A DNA stretch of 64,000 nt from the NCBI GenBank assembly GCA_001804865.1, contig MHBK01000047.1, forward strand, positions 1 to 64,000. The letters run 5' to 3'. The translations under genes and the position numbers were made by a program. Each line of letters starts with the position of its first letter. Positions within the stretch are counted from its first letter, which is position 1. The notes below the pieces were generated by a model that worked only from the letters and a program-made list of their open reading frames with translations, was not told where the DNA came from and ran no database searches. This stretch comes from Lentisphaerae bacterium GWF2_57_35. GTDB taxonomy: Bacteria; Verrucomicrobiota; Kiritimatiellia; CAIQIC01; GWF2-57-35. This document shows positions 18,301 through 26,788 of the stretch, piece after piece.

Positions 18301-18516
18301 AATGCAACGATTAAAGTTGACATAAACGCGACGCTGCGGCGTTGGTGTCAATATAAATAATCCTCCGTGCGTTACCGGATAAACACTTGACGTTCAAGCT
18401 ATTTTCATCCAACCTCTGAGTATTGGTGTTTCGCACTTATATCTGGTTGGGATGTCGTGTGTTGGCAATGAGTGTGAAGCGATTTAGCGTTCTTTGGCCA
18501 GAAACTTGGGGGATAC
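18301..18516. other. Intergenic region with an imperfect inverted repeat
   Basis: After the plsC stop the arms TTGACA-ta-AACGC (18317-18329) and GCGTT-gg-TGTCAA (18339-18351) can pair around a loop of about nine bases. This could be the operon terminator or an operator. An AT-rich tataaataa follows at once. The rest of the gap shows no gene. Confidence 0.45.
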
Positions 18517-19203
18517 ATGGTACACAATTCGTGGGCAATAGTGATAGCTGGAGGCAAGGGCGAACAGCTCAGTGCAGAGGCGACTATTCCGTATCTCTAC
18601 CTCAACGGCAAACCCGTCCTGACTTACTCGCTTCAAGCGTTCGAACGATGTCCTGAAATCGATGGCGTTATCTTGATCGTGGATAAAGAGCGCATCGAAA
18701 GCGTTACAGGCATGGTGCAAATGTTCGGTTGCTCGAAAGTGAAGAAGCTTATGCCCGCCGCTGTACATCGCCAAGGTTCCGTGATCAGCGCGCTCAAGGA
18801 ATTGGACGAGGAAGTGAAGGTTGTGACCATTCACGATACCTCCCGCCCCTGTATTACCGCTGAAATGATTTCTGAAACCGTCAAGGCGGCCAAACGATAT
18901 GGCAGTGGAGTGGCCGCGGTCGCTCTGAAGGATTATGTAAAAGAAGTTGAAAAAGGTCTTACCGTAAAGAATAGCTTCGAAGACATTTCCTTGTGGTCTG
19001 TTCAATCGCCGCAGACGTTCAAAAAGGATGTTTTACTCAAAGGCTATGAAGCCTTGGCCAAGAAAAAAATCCAGACGGAAGACGATTCGCTGGCCTACGA
19101 AAAAACCAAGGAATCCGTTCATTTGGTCGAATCGAAGCCCTTGAATATCAAAATCCGCACCGTGGACGATCTGAGTTCTTTGACCAAGCTCTTGAAGAGC
19201 TGA
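18517..19203 (+). CDS. IspD-like nucleotidyltransferase with altered active-site motif
   Basis: This 228-residue protein matches IspD (MEP cytidylyltransferase) over its full length. It keeps IVIAGGKG, LNGKPVLTYSLQAFE, IHDTSRPC, SLWSVQSPQTF, TEDDSLAYE and LNIKIRTVDDL. The P-loop-like region that in IspD reads with basic residues and a PKQY(L/F) block is instead GGKGEQLSAEATIPYLYL, so the conserved Arg and the Lys of PKQ are missing. The RADS-type Asp is Gly here (HRQGSV). The gene starts at an ATG behind GGGGGA. It may be a diverged IspD, a related sugar or polyol cytidylyltransferase, or an inactive homologue. A separate true ispD would argue for the latter two. Confidence 0.72.
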   Translation: MVHNSWAIVIAGGKGEQLSAEATIPYLYLNGKPVLTYSLQAFERCPEIDGVILIVDKERIESVTGMVQMFGCSKVKKLMPAAVHRQGSVISALKELDEEVKVVTIHDTSRPCITAEMISETVKAAKRYGSGVAAVALKDYVKEVEKGLTVKNSFEDISLWSVQSPQTFKKDVLLKGYEALAKKKIQTEDDSLAYEKTKESVHLVESKPLNIKIRTVDDLSSLTKLLKS

Positions 19204-19248
19204 CGGTCGATGGTCATGCCGTTCTAATGCCCCACAGAGACCGCGTTC

Positions 19249-19286
19249 GCCCGCCTGCGCATCGCTGCGCGAAGCGTTGCGGGCAG
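19249..19286 (+). repeat. REP-like hairpin repeat, copy 1
   Basis: A 38-bp segment starting gcccgcctgcgcat and ending gcgttgcgggcag recurs in inverted orientation at 55188-55225 with only two mismatches. It can fold: outer arms GCCCGC and GCGGGC, inner arms CGCT and AGCG. It lies in the gap between two converging genes. Confidence 0.8.
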
Positions 19287-19317
19287 GGAGAATGCGGTCC
19301 ACCTGTTCCAGCCGCCA

Positions 19318-20289
19318 TCAGGGTTTGTGTTCGCTGCTCTTTCGGATGTGCAGTTCCGGGTGTTTGGATGTTACGAAACTTTCCGGAGGAACGCTCTCCA
19401 TCAGGAATACGTTGCCGCCTATGATCGAGCCCTTCCCGATGATCGTATCTCCTCCGAGGATGGTGGCGTTGGCATAGATCACGACATCGTCTTCAACCGT
19501 CGGATGGCGCTTGATGTGTTTGACGGGATTCCCATGCTCGTCCATGGGGAAGCTGCGGGCGCCCAGGGTGACGCCTTGATAAAGTTTCACGTGATTGCCG
19601 ATGTGCGCGGTTTCCCCGATAACGACCCCCGTTGCATGATCGATGAAAAACCCATGGCCGATTTCAGCGCCGGGATTGATGTCCACGCCGGTTTGCGCAT
19701 GGGTCCATTCGCTCATTACGCGGGGAACAATGGGAATGTCCATCTTATAGAGCACGTGCGCAAGCCGATGGGAGGCGACGGCCAGCAAACCCGGATAGGC
19801 CAATTGAACTTCGGCAAAGGTCAGCGCGGCGGGGTCTCCCTCGTAAGCGGCCCTTACATCCTCGATTAAAAGCGTCCTGACGCCCGGCAGGGCATCGAGA
19901 AACGCTTTCATGATGCGGGTGGCTTCGGTGAGGGCGTCCACAGGTTCCTTTGAGCCTTCCATGCGAGCGGCCTCGCCTTTCCAACGGAACGGAATCGCTT
20001 TTTCGATTTCCGGACGCAACAATCGCCAGCCTTCGCTGAGGCGGCGAACCAAAAACAAGCCAAGATCGTCCCGGGCCATGGGGCCGGGCGTTATTTTCCC
20101 CGGGAATACGATGTCGATGAACGTTTTCAGCGCGTCCACGATGTTGACGGGATTGGGGTATGAGCCCAATAAAGCGTCCGGACGATCCTCTTCGGTCATG
20201 GAATACAGGGGAATCATCGAAAGAGCCGTGTTGCACAAGCAGAATTCCGCTTCATCGCCCATGCATAGCTTGAGCTTGTTTGTTGTCAT
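19318..20289 (-). CDS. cysE: Serine O-acetyltransferase (EpsC/CysE type)
   Basis: The best start is the ATG at 20289, with AGGAG at 20296-20300, giving 323 residues. An upstream in-frame start at 20385 lacks such a site. The C-terminal third is a left-handed beta helix of hexapeptides (GAEIGHGFFIDHATGVVIGETAHIG, broken here into its GFFIDH and GVVIGE turns). The catalytic His-Asp region is DIHPGA-like INPGAEIGHGFFIDH. The N-terminal alpha-helical part is longer than in E. coli CysE and matches the EpsC subgroup. The enzyme makes O-acetylserine for cysteine synthesis. It stands alone, convergent with the IspD-like gene. Confidence 0.92.
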   Translation of the reverse strand: MTTNKLKLCMGDEAEFCLCNTALSMIPLYSMTEEDRPDALLGSYPNPVNIVDALKTFIDIVFPGKITPGPMARDDLGLFLVRRLSEGWRLLRPEIEKAIPFRWKGEAARMEGSKEPVDALTEATRIMKAFLDALPGVRTLLIEDVRAAYEGDPAALTFAEVQLAYPGLLAVASHRLAHVLYKMDIPIVPRVMSEWTHAQTGVDINPGAEIGHGFFIDHATGVVIGETAHIGNHVKLYQGVTLGARSFPMDEHGNPVKHIKRHPTVEDDVVIYANATILGGDTIIGKGSIIGGNVFLMESVPPESFVTSKHPELHIRKSSEHKP

Positions 20290-20402
20290 TTCATTCTCCT
20301 CAGGGACAGCCAACGTTAAAACCGTACATGACCGGAGCCGTGCAATCAAGGATCGATCGGAGGTTATTCGTTTGCGTAAAACCACTTTCGTGAGGAAGAC
20401 AG

Positions 20403-20430
20403 TTGATTTATTGCTTATTAAAACTAATAT
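20403..20430 (+). promoter_or_regulatory. Candidate promoter for the SH3-domain gene
   Basis: TTGATT at 20403-20408 and TAATAT at 20425-20430 are separated by 16 bp in an AT-rich stretch. They lie about 64 bp before the GTG start at 20494. Confidence 0.45.
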
Positions 20431-20493
20431 TTAAAGGCCGATGGGCGTTCTCGCTTCATTCGTCCGCCGTCGAGCGCGTAAAGGAAGGTGCAT

Positions 20494-21390
20494 GTGAAAA
20501 AGCAATGGTTGGTTGCAGGGATTCTGGGCTGCATTACAGCTTCGTTGGTTTATGCCCAAGGCGATATCCCTGTCAAAGTGCTGGGGCAGCGGGTCAATCT
20601 GCGGGCCAAGGCTGTAGCGGAAGCCGAAGTGGTTGGGCAGGTTGCGGAAAACGACATCTTGACCGCGAAAGCCATTGGCGACGAATGGGTGGAATTGGTT
20701 CCTCCCGACAAGGTGGATTTTTGGGTGCATCGAGATTTCGTCAAGGACGGCATGGTAACCGCCAATAAACTGTATGTCCGCGGCGGGCCCGGCATTAACT
20801 ACAGTGTGGTCGGCACGATGAATAAGGGCGAGTCGTTCACGGTGCGCGGGGATTTTGGGGAATGGATCCGCATCGCGCCTCCGCCGTCGTGTTCGGTTTG
20901 GATCCATCGTCAGTTTGTCCAAGTAATCCAACCCGAAAAGCCGCGTGCGCCGGAGGTTCGTCCCGGACGCCCGTTGGCTCCTCCGATCGAATCGACCGAG
21001 CCGGGAGCTGTCGCGATGGCGCCGCTGGAGGTTCCGCCCGTGATGCCTCCGGTCCGGCCTCCCGAACCGTTGGCCGTCGAGTCGTCCATTCCGCCTCCCA
21101 CGGACCTGGTGCTGATTCCTCTGGAGGGGCAGGGCCGCTTTGTGCAACGGGAAGGGGAGTTGCGGATGGTGGGCTTTGTCTTTGGCGCTCCGAGCCGGTT
21201 TCGCCTGGTTCGCTATGAAGGAAACCGGTCGATCGTCATTTGTTACGTGCGGGGAAATAACACCCAGTTGCGCTCGTTCATCGGAAAGAGAATGTTGATT
21301 CGGGGTCGCGAGTATTGGGTCAAGGGTTCCGACTATCCCGTCGTGGTTCCGGAGCAGATCGTTCCGAGAGCCGATACGACGGCGGAGTAA
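20494..21390 (+). CDS. Secreted protein with two bacterial SH3 domains
   Basis: The GTG at 20494 is chosen because AAGGAAGG lies five bases upstream; a GTG two codons earlier would overlap that site. The signal peptide is hydrophobic (WLVAGILGCITASLVYA). Two SH3b domains follow: about residues 25-80 (VNLRAKAVAEAEVVGQV) and 85-145 (LYVRGGPGINYSVVGTMNKG). A Pro-rich linker (about 150-200) leads to a C-terminal beta-rich domain (VIPLEGQGRF-like part to GREYWVKGSDYPVV). SH3b domains usually bind cell-wall or protein ligands in the periplasm. It is followed 23 bp later by a membrane protein gene and may be co-transcribed with it. Confidence 0.78.
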   Translation: MKKQWLVAGILGCITASLVYAQGDIPVKVLGQRVNLRAKAVAEAEVVGQVAENDILTAKAIGDEWVELVPPDKVDFWVHRDFVKDGMVTANKLYVRGGPGINYSVVGTMNKGESFTVRGDFGEWIRIAPPPSCSVWIHRQFVQVIQPEKPRAPEVRPGRPLAPPIESTEPGAVAMAPLEVPPVMPPVRPPEPLAVESSIPPPTDLVLIPLEGQGRFVQREGELRMVGFVFGAPSRFRLVRYEGNRSIVICYVRGNNTQLRSFIGKRMLIRGREYWVKGSDYPVVVPEQIVPRADTTAE

Positions 21391-21413
21391 TAAAGTAGAA
21401 ACTGTTGCTCGCT

Positions 21414-23024
21414 ATGCATCGATGGCATTTTTTCCGATTTATACGATGGCTGATTCCCGTGGTGGTGTTGCTGGCCGCTCTTTGCCTGATTGTCGTAGGG
21501 CAGAAAAATAGAGGCGTTGGCTTGGCCTTTGGGGACGATGCCGCCTACTTGGATGTGCTGTTGGCTCAGAACCTGATCGAACACGGGTCGTTTGGCCTTA
21601 ATGCGGATCATGCGATCATGGCTGTACGGGATGTGCTTTGGCGCTTGCTGTTGGCCGTTGCCGGCTTGCTTACCGGCGATTTCATGGGCTCGGCCTATTT
21701 GTTGGGCGCCGTTTTTTCGATCGCGACCGTGTTGATATGCTTGCGGATGGTCCGCATGTTGTTCCCGTTTCCTCCGTTTATTTTTTATACCGCGCTTTTA
21801 CTGATGGCCGCTCCGGGTTTGGTCGCGAGTTCCGTTTCGGGTTCCTCGGAGTCCCTGGCCACGGCCTTGATTTGCGGGGCTTGCCTTCTGCACATCGAGG
21901 GCTTGATCGGGCGGCGTCATGTGCTGCCTTTGGCGTCCGCCTTTCTGCTGGGACTGGCGATGTGGATCCGGATCGAATTTTTCGTTTTCTGGTTGGTGTT
22001 TTTCCTTCACGCGCTCTTCATGACCCTGTTTATGCCCCGTGCGGAACGTTCGATTCCGTATGTCGTCGTTCGGGCGATCTCGGGCTTTTTGATCCTAAGC
22101 TTGTGCGTGATGCCGCTGCTGGCCTGGAATTACGGTTTGATGCGCATTCCCTGGCCGCAAGCGATCGGCGCGCCGTTTACCATGGATCTGTGGAATAGCA
22201 TGACGCCGGTGGAGGCGCTCCAAAAGAGCATGAGCCTTTCCCTGGAGGCGGTCCCGGCTGCTTTCCGACGCCTGCTGGACATTCCTTTCTTGAAAGGTTG
22301 GTTGGAGCGGCTGGTGGCCGTGGTGGGCTTGGCGCTGATCTCCGGCTTGTCGATCAGGCATCGGGAGGAGCGCCCGTATTTGCTCCTCCTGTTCCTGGCG
22401 ATTTTTGTGCCGTTGATTTATGCGCTGTTGTATCCCTATCTGGGGTGGGGAGGCGCTTCGATCCTATTCCAGACGCTTAGCCCCCTGTTCGTGGTGGCCG
22501 CGGCTTTTGTCGTATTTCGGGCGCCCTTTCTGGCCGAAGCGATCTATCGGAAATGGAAGCCGGGCCTTCCCGAAGCCCCGGGTTTCAAGTTGTGGTGGCT
22601 GGGCATGGGCTTGATCTTGATCCTGTTTTGCCTGTTTCGCACCGGCAGCCGGCTGTCGCAACGGCTCGAACGCCTGGTCGAGGCGGATGCCGCCCGCAAG
22701 CTCGTTGAGCAGACGCTTTCCAGTCATGCGGCCCAGGGTATTTTGACCGATCAACCCGGATGGATCGCCTTCCGATTGCACGTCCTGCCTCTCGATCTTA
22801 GCGGCGAGACAGATCCCTATGTATTGACCTGCCTGGAATCCGGCGGACAACTTTCCCGCGAGAAGATCAAAACTTGGATCGACGAGCAGAGTCCTGGCAG
22901 CATCGTGTTGTGGAATCGCAATTACGATGCCTGGATTTCTTCCCCGCCTTACGCCCAGCAGGCCTTGCCCCTCTCGCCGCTGGGGCCCAAGGTCTGGATC
23001 AGGTCTCGGAGCGGCGTTCTTTAA
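21414..23024 (+). CDS. Polytopic membrane protein, GT-C/ArnT-like glycosyltransferase family
   Basis: The ATG at 21414 gives 536 residues; a TTG three codons upstream is also possible. About ten hydrophobic helices are visible, from WLIPVVVLLAALCLIVVG to LWWLGMGLILILFCLF. The first loop has GDDAAYLDVLLAQNLIEHG, matching the acidic loop after helix 1 in GT-C glycosyltransferases that use lipid-linked sugars. A soluble C-terminal domain of about 130 residues follows. The acceptor is unknown. Its 3' end overlaps the convergent tadA by 26 bp. Confidence 0.7.
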   Translation: MHRWHFFRFIRWLIPVVVLLAALCLIVVGQKNRGVGLAFGDDAAYLDVLLAQNLIEHGSFGLNADHAIMAVRDVLWRLLLAVAGLLTGDFMGSAYLLGAVFSIATVLICLRMVRMLFPFPPFIFYTALLLMAAPGLVASSVSGSSESLATALICGACLLHIEGLIGRRHVLPLASAFLLGLAMWIRIEFFVFWLVFFLHALFMTLFMPRAERSIPYVVVRAISGFLILSLCVMPLLAWNYGLMRIPWPQAIGAPFTMDLWNSMTPVEALQKSMSLSLEAVPAAFRRLLDIPFLKGWLERLVAVVGLALISGLSIRHREERPYLLLLFLAIFVPLIYALLYPYLGWGGASILFQTLSPLFVVAAAFVVFRAPFLAEAIYRKWKPGLPEAPGFKLWWLGMGLILILFCLFRTGSRLSQRLERLVEADAARKLVEQTLSSHAAQGILTDQPGWIAFRLHVLPLDLSGETDPYVLTCLESGGQLSREKIKTWIDEQSPGSIVLWNRNYDAWISSPPYAQQALPLSPLGPKVWIRSRSGVL

Positions 23025-23505
23025 AAAAGGCCTGGACGATTTCTTTGCAGGGTTGTTCCAGTACGCCCGCCACATAGCTGGGACGATGATTCAGCGTCCG
23101 GCTTTGGAAAATCCCGAATTGCGAAATCGCGCCTCCTCGCAACGGATCGGTCAAGCCCCAGACCACGAGGGGTATCCTGGCCAATACAATGGCGCCGGCG
23201 CACATGGGGCAGGGTTCCTTGGTTACGTAGAGGATGGTGTCCGTCAGTCGCCAATCGCCCAGCGCGCTGGCCGCCTGCGTGATGGCGATCATCTCGGCAT
23301 GCGCCGTGGGATCCTTCAGCAATTCCACCTGGTTGTACGCCTGCCCGACAATGCGATGTTGATGCACCATCACGGCGCCGACCGGCACTTCGCCTTCTTC
23401 GGCGGCGCGGGCCGCCCATCGCAGGGCGGTTCTCATATATTTTTCATGTGATGCGGCCTGGAGCAGCTCGTTATCGGCGGACATCGATTCATCCATAACA
23501 ACCAT
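22999..23505 (-). CDS. tadA: tRNA-specific adenosine deaminase
   Basis: This protein of up to 168 residues makes inosine at the wobble base of tRNA-Arg. The zinc and catalytic motifs are PTAHAEMIAI (HAE) and EPCPMCAGAIV (PCxxC). GEVPVGAVMV and RIPLVVWGLTD are further family segments. In-frame ATGs at 23496 and 23484 are alternative starts. The extra N-terminal residues upstream of the deaminase fold are not conserved, so the real start may be internal. Confidence 0.93.
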   Translation of the reverse strand: MVVMDESMSADNELLQAASHEKYMRTALRWAARAAEEGEVPVGAVMVHQHRIVGQAYNQVELLKDPTAHAEMIAITQAASALGDWRLTDTILYVTKEPCPMCAGAIVLARIPLVVWGLTDPLRGGAISQFGIFQSRTLNHRPSYVAGVLEQPCKEIVQAFFKERRSET

Positions 23506-23681
23506 TCATGGGGCTATTCAGCCCGCTTGATTCATGTTTACTTTTCGACAAAACATTTTGCGGACAAATCGGGTTTTGTCCAAGCCCAATCTTTGGAATC
23601 TGTGTCAAGATGCACCCAAAGGGCATCGGCGAGCTTCTTTTCGCTGGCCAGAGCGGTTCGGGGGTTTTATCCTTCCGGGCT

Positions 23682-24728
23682 ATGGAAAAAAGTCGAATCG
23701 TCATAGTGTTGCTGGCGGTGTTGGCGTTGGTGGCGGTGGGCGTGGTGCTCAAATCCGCCCAGTCGGTGATCCTTCCCTTGATTCTCGCCTGGCTGCTCTC
23801 CTATATCCTGGGGCCGGTGGTGGGGTTTCTGACCCGGCGACGGATCCCGGCGCCCATCGCCGTGGGCATCGTGCTGGTTTTGCTGATCGGGCTTTGTTAC
23901 GTCGGCGTGGTATTTGTGAATGCCCGCATTTCGACCTTTATTACCGCCTATCCGAAATACCATGCTAAAATCACTCAATTCATGCAGGCAATGACTTCCA
24001 GCATCGATATGCCGTCGAATCCTCTGGCCAAGATCGATTGGGGGCAGAAGTTCAGCGCGTTTCTGATCAGCTTGTCGGGCTTCATGGTGGTGTTCGTCTC
24101 CAAGTTGGTGATGGTCATCATTTTTCTGGTGTTCATGCTGCTCGGCAAGCCCTTCTTCCAATACAAAGTGAGGAAGGCCTTTCGGCCTGAATATGCCGTT
24201 TCGATCGAACACGTGATGAACACGATTTCCGGCCAGATCGGCCGCTATCTGACGGTGCAGGTGCTGGTGAGCTTTGTGACCGGCGTGTTGGTCTGGCTGG
24301 CGCTGTCCTGGCTGGGCGTGGATTTTGCCCTGACGTGGGGCGCCCTGGCGTTCTTCCTGAATTTCGTTCCAACCGTGGGCTCCATTGCGGCGTCGATCCC
24401 TCCGATCCTTCTGGCCCTGGTGCAGTATTATCCGAACTACTGGGTTGCGGCGATCTGCACGATCTGCCTGTTGGCCATTCATATGAGCCTGGGGCATTTG
24501 GTGGTGCCCAAAGTCATGGGCGACCGGTTGAATCTCAGCCCGGTGGTAGTGCTGCTTTCGCTGGTATTCTGGGGCTGGCTGTGGGGGATTGTCGGCGCGC
24601 TGATTTCCATCCCGATCGCCGCAGCGATCAAAATCGTGTGCGAAAACGTCGAGCCGTTGCATCCGATCGGCGTACTGATGGGTTCGGGCGGCCCCATTAA
24701 AAAAGAAATGGAAGCCGCCGGCCGGTAA
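23682..24728 (+). CDS. AI-2E family transporter (PF01594-type permease)
   Basis: The ATG at 23682 gives 348 residues, the normal family size. The frame is open upstream to 23508, but that part has no membrane segment or family similarity. About eight hydrophobic helices are present, starting VIVLLAVLALVAVGVVL and including LPLILAWLLSYILGPVV. The conserved loop LTWGALAFFLNFVPTVGSI and the LGHLVVPKVMGDRLNLSPVV segment are typical. Members export small molecules or act as ion antiporters; AI-2 transport itself cannot be assumed. It ends four bases before the convergent PPK2 gene. Confidence 0.85.
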   Translation: MEKSRIVIVLLAVLALVAVGVVLKSAQSVILPLILAWLLSYILGPVVGFLTRRRIPAPIAVGIVLVLLIGLCYVGVVFVNARISTFITAYPKYHAKITQFMQAMTSSIDMPSNPLAKIDWGQKFSAFLISLSGFMVVFVSKLVMVIIFLVFMLLGKPFFQYKVRKAFRPEYAVSIEHVMNTISGQIGRYLTVQVLVSFVTGVLVWLALSWLGVDFALTWGALAFFLNFVPTVGSIAASIPPILLALVQYYPNYWVAAICTICLLAIHMSLGHLVVPKVMGDRLNLSPVVVLLSLVFWGWLWGIVGALISIPIAAAIKIVCENVEPLHPIGVLMGSGGPIKKEMEAAGR

Positions 24729-24732
24729 GCTC

Positions 24733-26217
24733 CTATTCGTATTCTTTCAGCCGTTTTTCCACGGCGGCGATGACGGTGCGCAGGGTTTTGATGCGAGCGT
24801 AATATTTTGAGTTGGCCTCGATCACGGTCCAGGGGGCGCGCTTCGTTCCGGTCAGGCGGATCATGTCGTCGATGGCTTTCCGGTAAAGATCCCATTTCTT
24901 GCGATTGCGCCAGTCTTCGTCGGTGATTTTCCACATCTTGTACGGGTTGTTCTTGCGCTCGTTGAAGCGTTCCAGTTGCACGTCCTTGTCGATTTCCAGC
25001 CAGAATTTAACCACGACGGCGCCGGAATCCACGAACTGCGCTTCCATGTCGTTGATCTCGTTGTAGGCCCGCTGCCATTCGTCCGGACGGCACAAGCCCT
25101 CGACGCGTTCGACCATCACGCGCCCATACCAGGTCCGGTCAAAGATGGCGATGTGCCCGGCCTTGGGGACATGCGTCCAGAACCGCCAGAGGTAATGGCG
25201 GCTTTTTTCCACGTCGTTGGGCGCGGCAATGGGGATCACTTCGTACCCGCGCGGATCCAGGCGGCTGACGAGGCGTTTGATGTTGCCGCCTTTTCCGGCG
25301 GCGTCCCATCCTTCGTAGGCAACGATCAACGGCACGCGATACATGTACAGGCGGTGCTCCAAGTCGCGGAAGCGCTTTTGCAGCCCCTCAATCTGATCCT
25401 CGTATTCTTCCTTCGTGAGCGAGGCGCTCAGGTCGATGCTCTTCGGCGGCGACAGGGTGAAATGCCGGCGCGGAAGCGTCTTCCAGGAGGCCCGCTTGCC
25501 GGCCTTCACTTGAGCGATTTTCTTTTGGAGCGCCGAAATTGCGGCGGCGAAAATTTTGGCGGCGGCGAATCGTTCGTCCTCGGCTTCGACCACCGTCCAA
25601 GCCGCCCAGGGCGTGTGCGTACGCTCGATCATGTCGTCGACGGCTTTTTCGTACGCTCGGTACTGCTTGTGATTCCGCCAGTCGTCCGAGGTCACCTTCC
25701 AGACCGTTGACGGATTTTTAAGCAGCTTCTTAAAACGTTTTTTTTGCTCGGCCTTGCCGATATGAAGGAAGAATTTGACGATGACGCATTCGTCGTCGGC
25801 CATCTGGCGCTCGAAGGCGTTGATTTCCTCGTAGGCGCGCTGCCATTCGGATGGGGGAAGCTTCTGGTCGACTCGATCGCCGAGTACGCGGCCATACCAA
25901 CTGCGGTCGAAGATCGCGAGGCGGCCCCGCGCCGGAACCCGGATCCAGAATCTCCACAGAAACGGCCGCAGGCGTTCCTCCTCGGTGGGGGCGTTGGTGG
26001 AATAGACATTGAAGCCGCGGGGATCCAGCGCCATCAGCAGTTTGTTGATCATCGTGCCTTTGCCGGCCGCATCCCAGCCTTCGAAGACCAGCATGATCGG
26101 GATATTCAAGGTGCGGGCTTCGCGTTGCAGTTCGCCCAGGGTCAGTTGCAGTTTGGCCATGCGCTCTTTGTAAGCGGGCTTGGACAATTCGACGGACAAA
26201 TCTACCTGTCGAAGCAT
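24733..26217 (-). CDS. Two-domain polyphosphate kinase 2 (polyphosphate:AMP phosphotransferase type)
   Basis: The ATG at 26217 has AGGAGG seven bases upstream; two extra codons are possible. The 494 residues contain two PPK2 domains. Walker A is FEGWDAAGKGTMINKL near residue 47 in the first and YEGWDAAGKGGNIKRL near residue 305 in the second. Each is followed by an R-rich lid (WRFWIRVPARGRLAIFDRSW and WRFWTHVPKAGHIAIFDRTW). The fused form is characteristic of class II PPK2, which phosphorylates AMP to ADP with polyphosphate. The substrate is inferred from this architecture. It is a single gene in a convergent setting with the permease. Confidence 0.92.
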   Translation of the reverse strand: MLRQVDLSVELSKPAYKERMAKLQLTLGELQREARTLNIPIMLVFEGWDAAGKGTMINKLLMALDPRGFNVYSTNAPTEEERLRPFLWRFWIRVPARGRLAIFDRSWYGRVLGDRVDQKLPPSEWQRAYEEINAFERQMADDECVIVKFFLHIGKAEQKKRFKKLLKNPSTVWKVTSDDWRNHKQYRAYEKAVDDMIERTHTPWAAWTVVEAEDERFAAAKIFAAAISALQKKIAQVKAGKRASWKTLPRRHFTLSPPKSIDLSASLTKEEYEDQIEGLQKRFRDLEHRLYMYRVPLIVAYEGWDAAGKGGNIKRLVSRLDPRGYEVIPIAAPNDVEKSRHYLWRFWTHVPKAGHIAIFDRTWYGRVMVERVEGLCRPDEWQRAYNEINDMEAQFVDSGAVVVKFWLEIDKDVQLERFNERKNNPYKMWKITDEDWRNRKKWDLYRKAIDDMIRLTGTKRAPWTVIEANSKYYARIKTLRTVIAAVEKRLKEYE

Positions 26218-26788
26218 AACCAATCCTCCTGTTGCGGCCGGCTCATGGAACCATTTCCTCCGGTATATCGTACGTTACAAAATACGTTGTTCCAAGTTGA
26301 TTATTCTTAGGAGCTTCCCGTGTCTTTTGAAGTTAGCGCTCACTTGTTGGCAAAGATGAACCCGTTTTGGTTTCATGTGGAAAATCAACAGGTATATTGC
26401 AAAAAAATGAAAAAAAATGTTGCAATGAGATATAAATACGTAACACACGTACAATTAATAACAAACAACGATATATTAGATGAAGGTGATAACGGTAACA
26501 TATTGAATCGCATTAATTATTTACTTTACTTAATAAGTCAACAGGGTAAATAGTGCACGCCAGTTGGGACTGGTCCCATAATTGTGCGTTTACTCTGAGA
26601 TGTAGATGTTAAACTGTTGTAAAAGTCATAATCTGAGCCGTCAACAAAGCCGGCTAATGACCCTCTCCTTATGTCCCCATATTCTACCCATTTCAGGCTT
26701 CGTATTTCTTTTTTCCATGGATGTCCACTATCGCAAGATTTCTCGTTTCGCAGTGTTTCCCGTTTCGGTTTAACAATAGGAGTTCCAC
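26218..26788. other. AT-rich leader region upstream of the giant glycosidase gene
   Basis: This 571-bp gap is much more AT-rich than its surroundings, most strongly at 26390-26560. It contains attgc at 26396-26400 facing gcaat at 26422-26426, and the small palindrome gggactggtccc at about 26567-26578. A 77-codon frame at 26320-26553 crosses it but has low-complexity AT-driven composition and no ribosome site, so I do not call it. The region presumably holds the promoter and regulator sites of the 10-kb gene. Confidence 0.5.

Noticed and set aside
26320-26553. 77-codon plus-strand frame in the AT-rich leader
   Set aside because: It has AT-driven low-complexity composition, no ribosome site and no recognisable feature.
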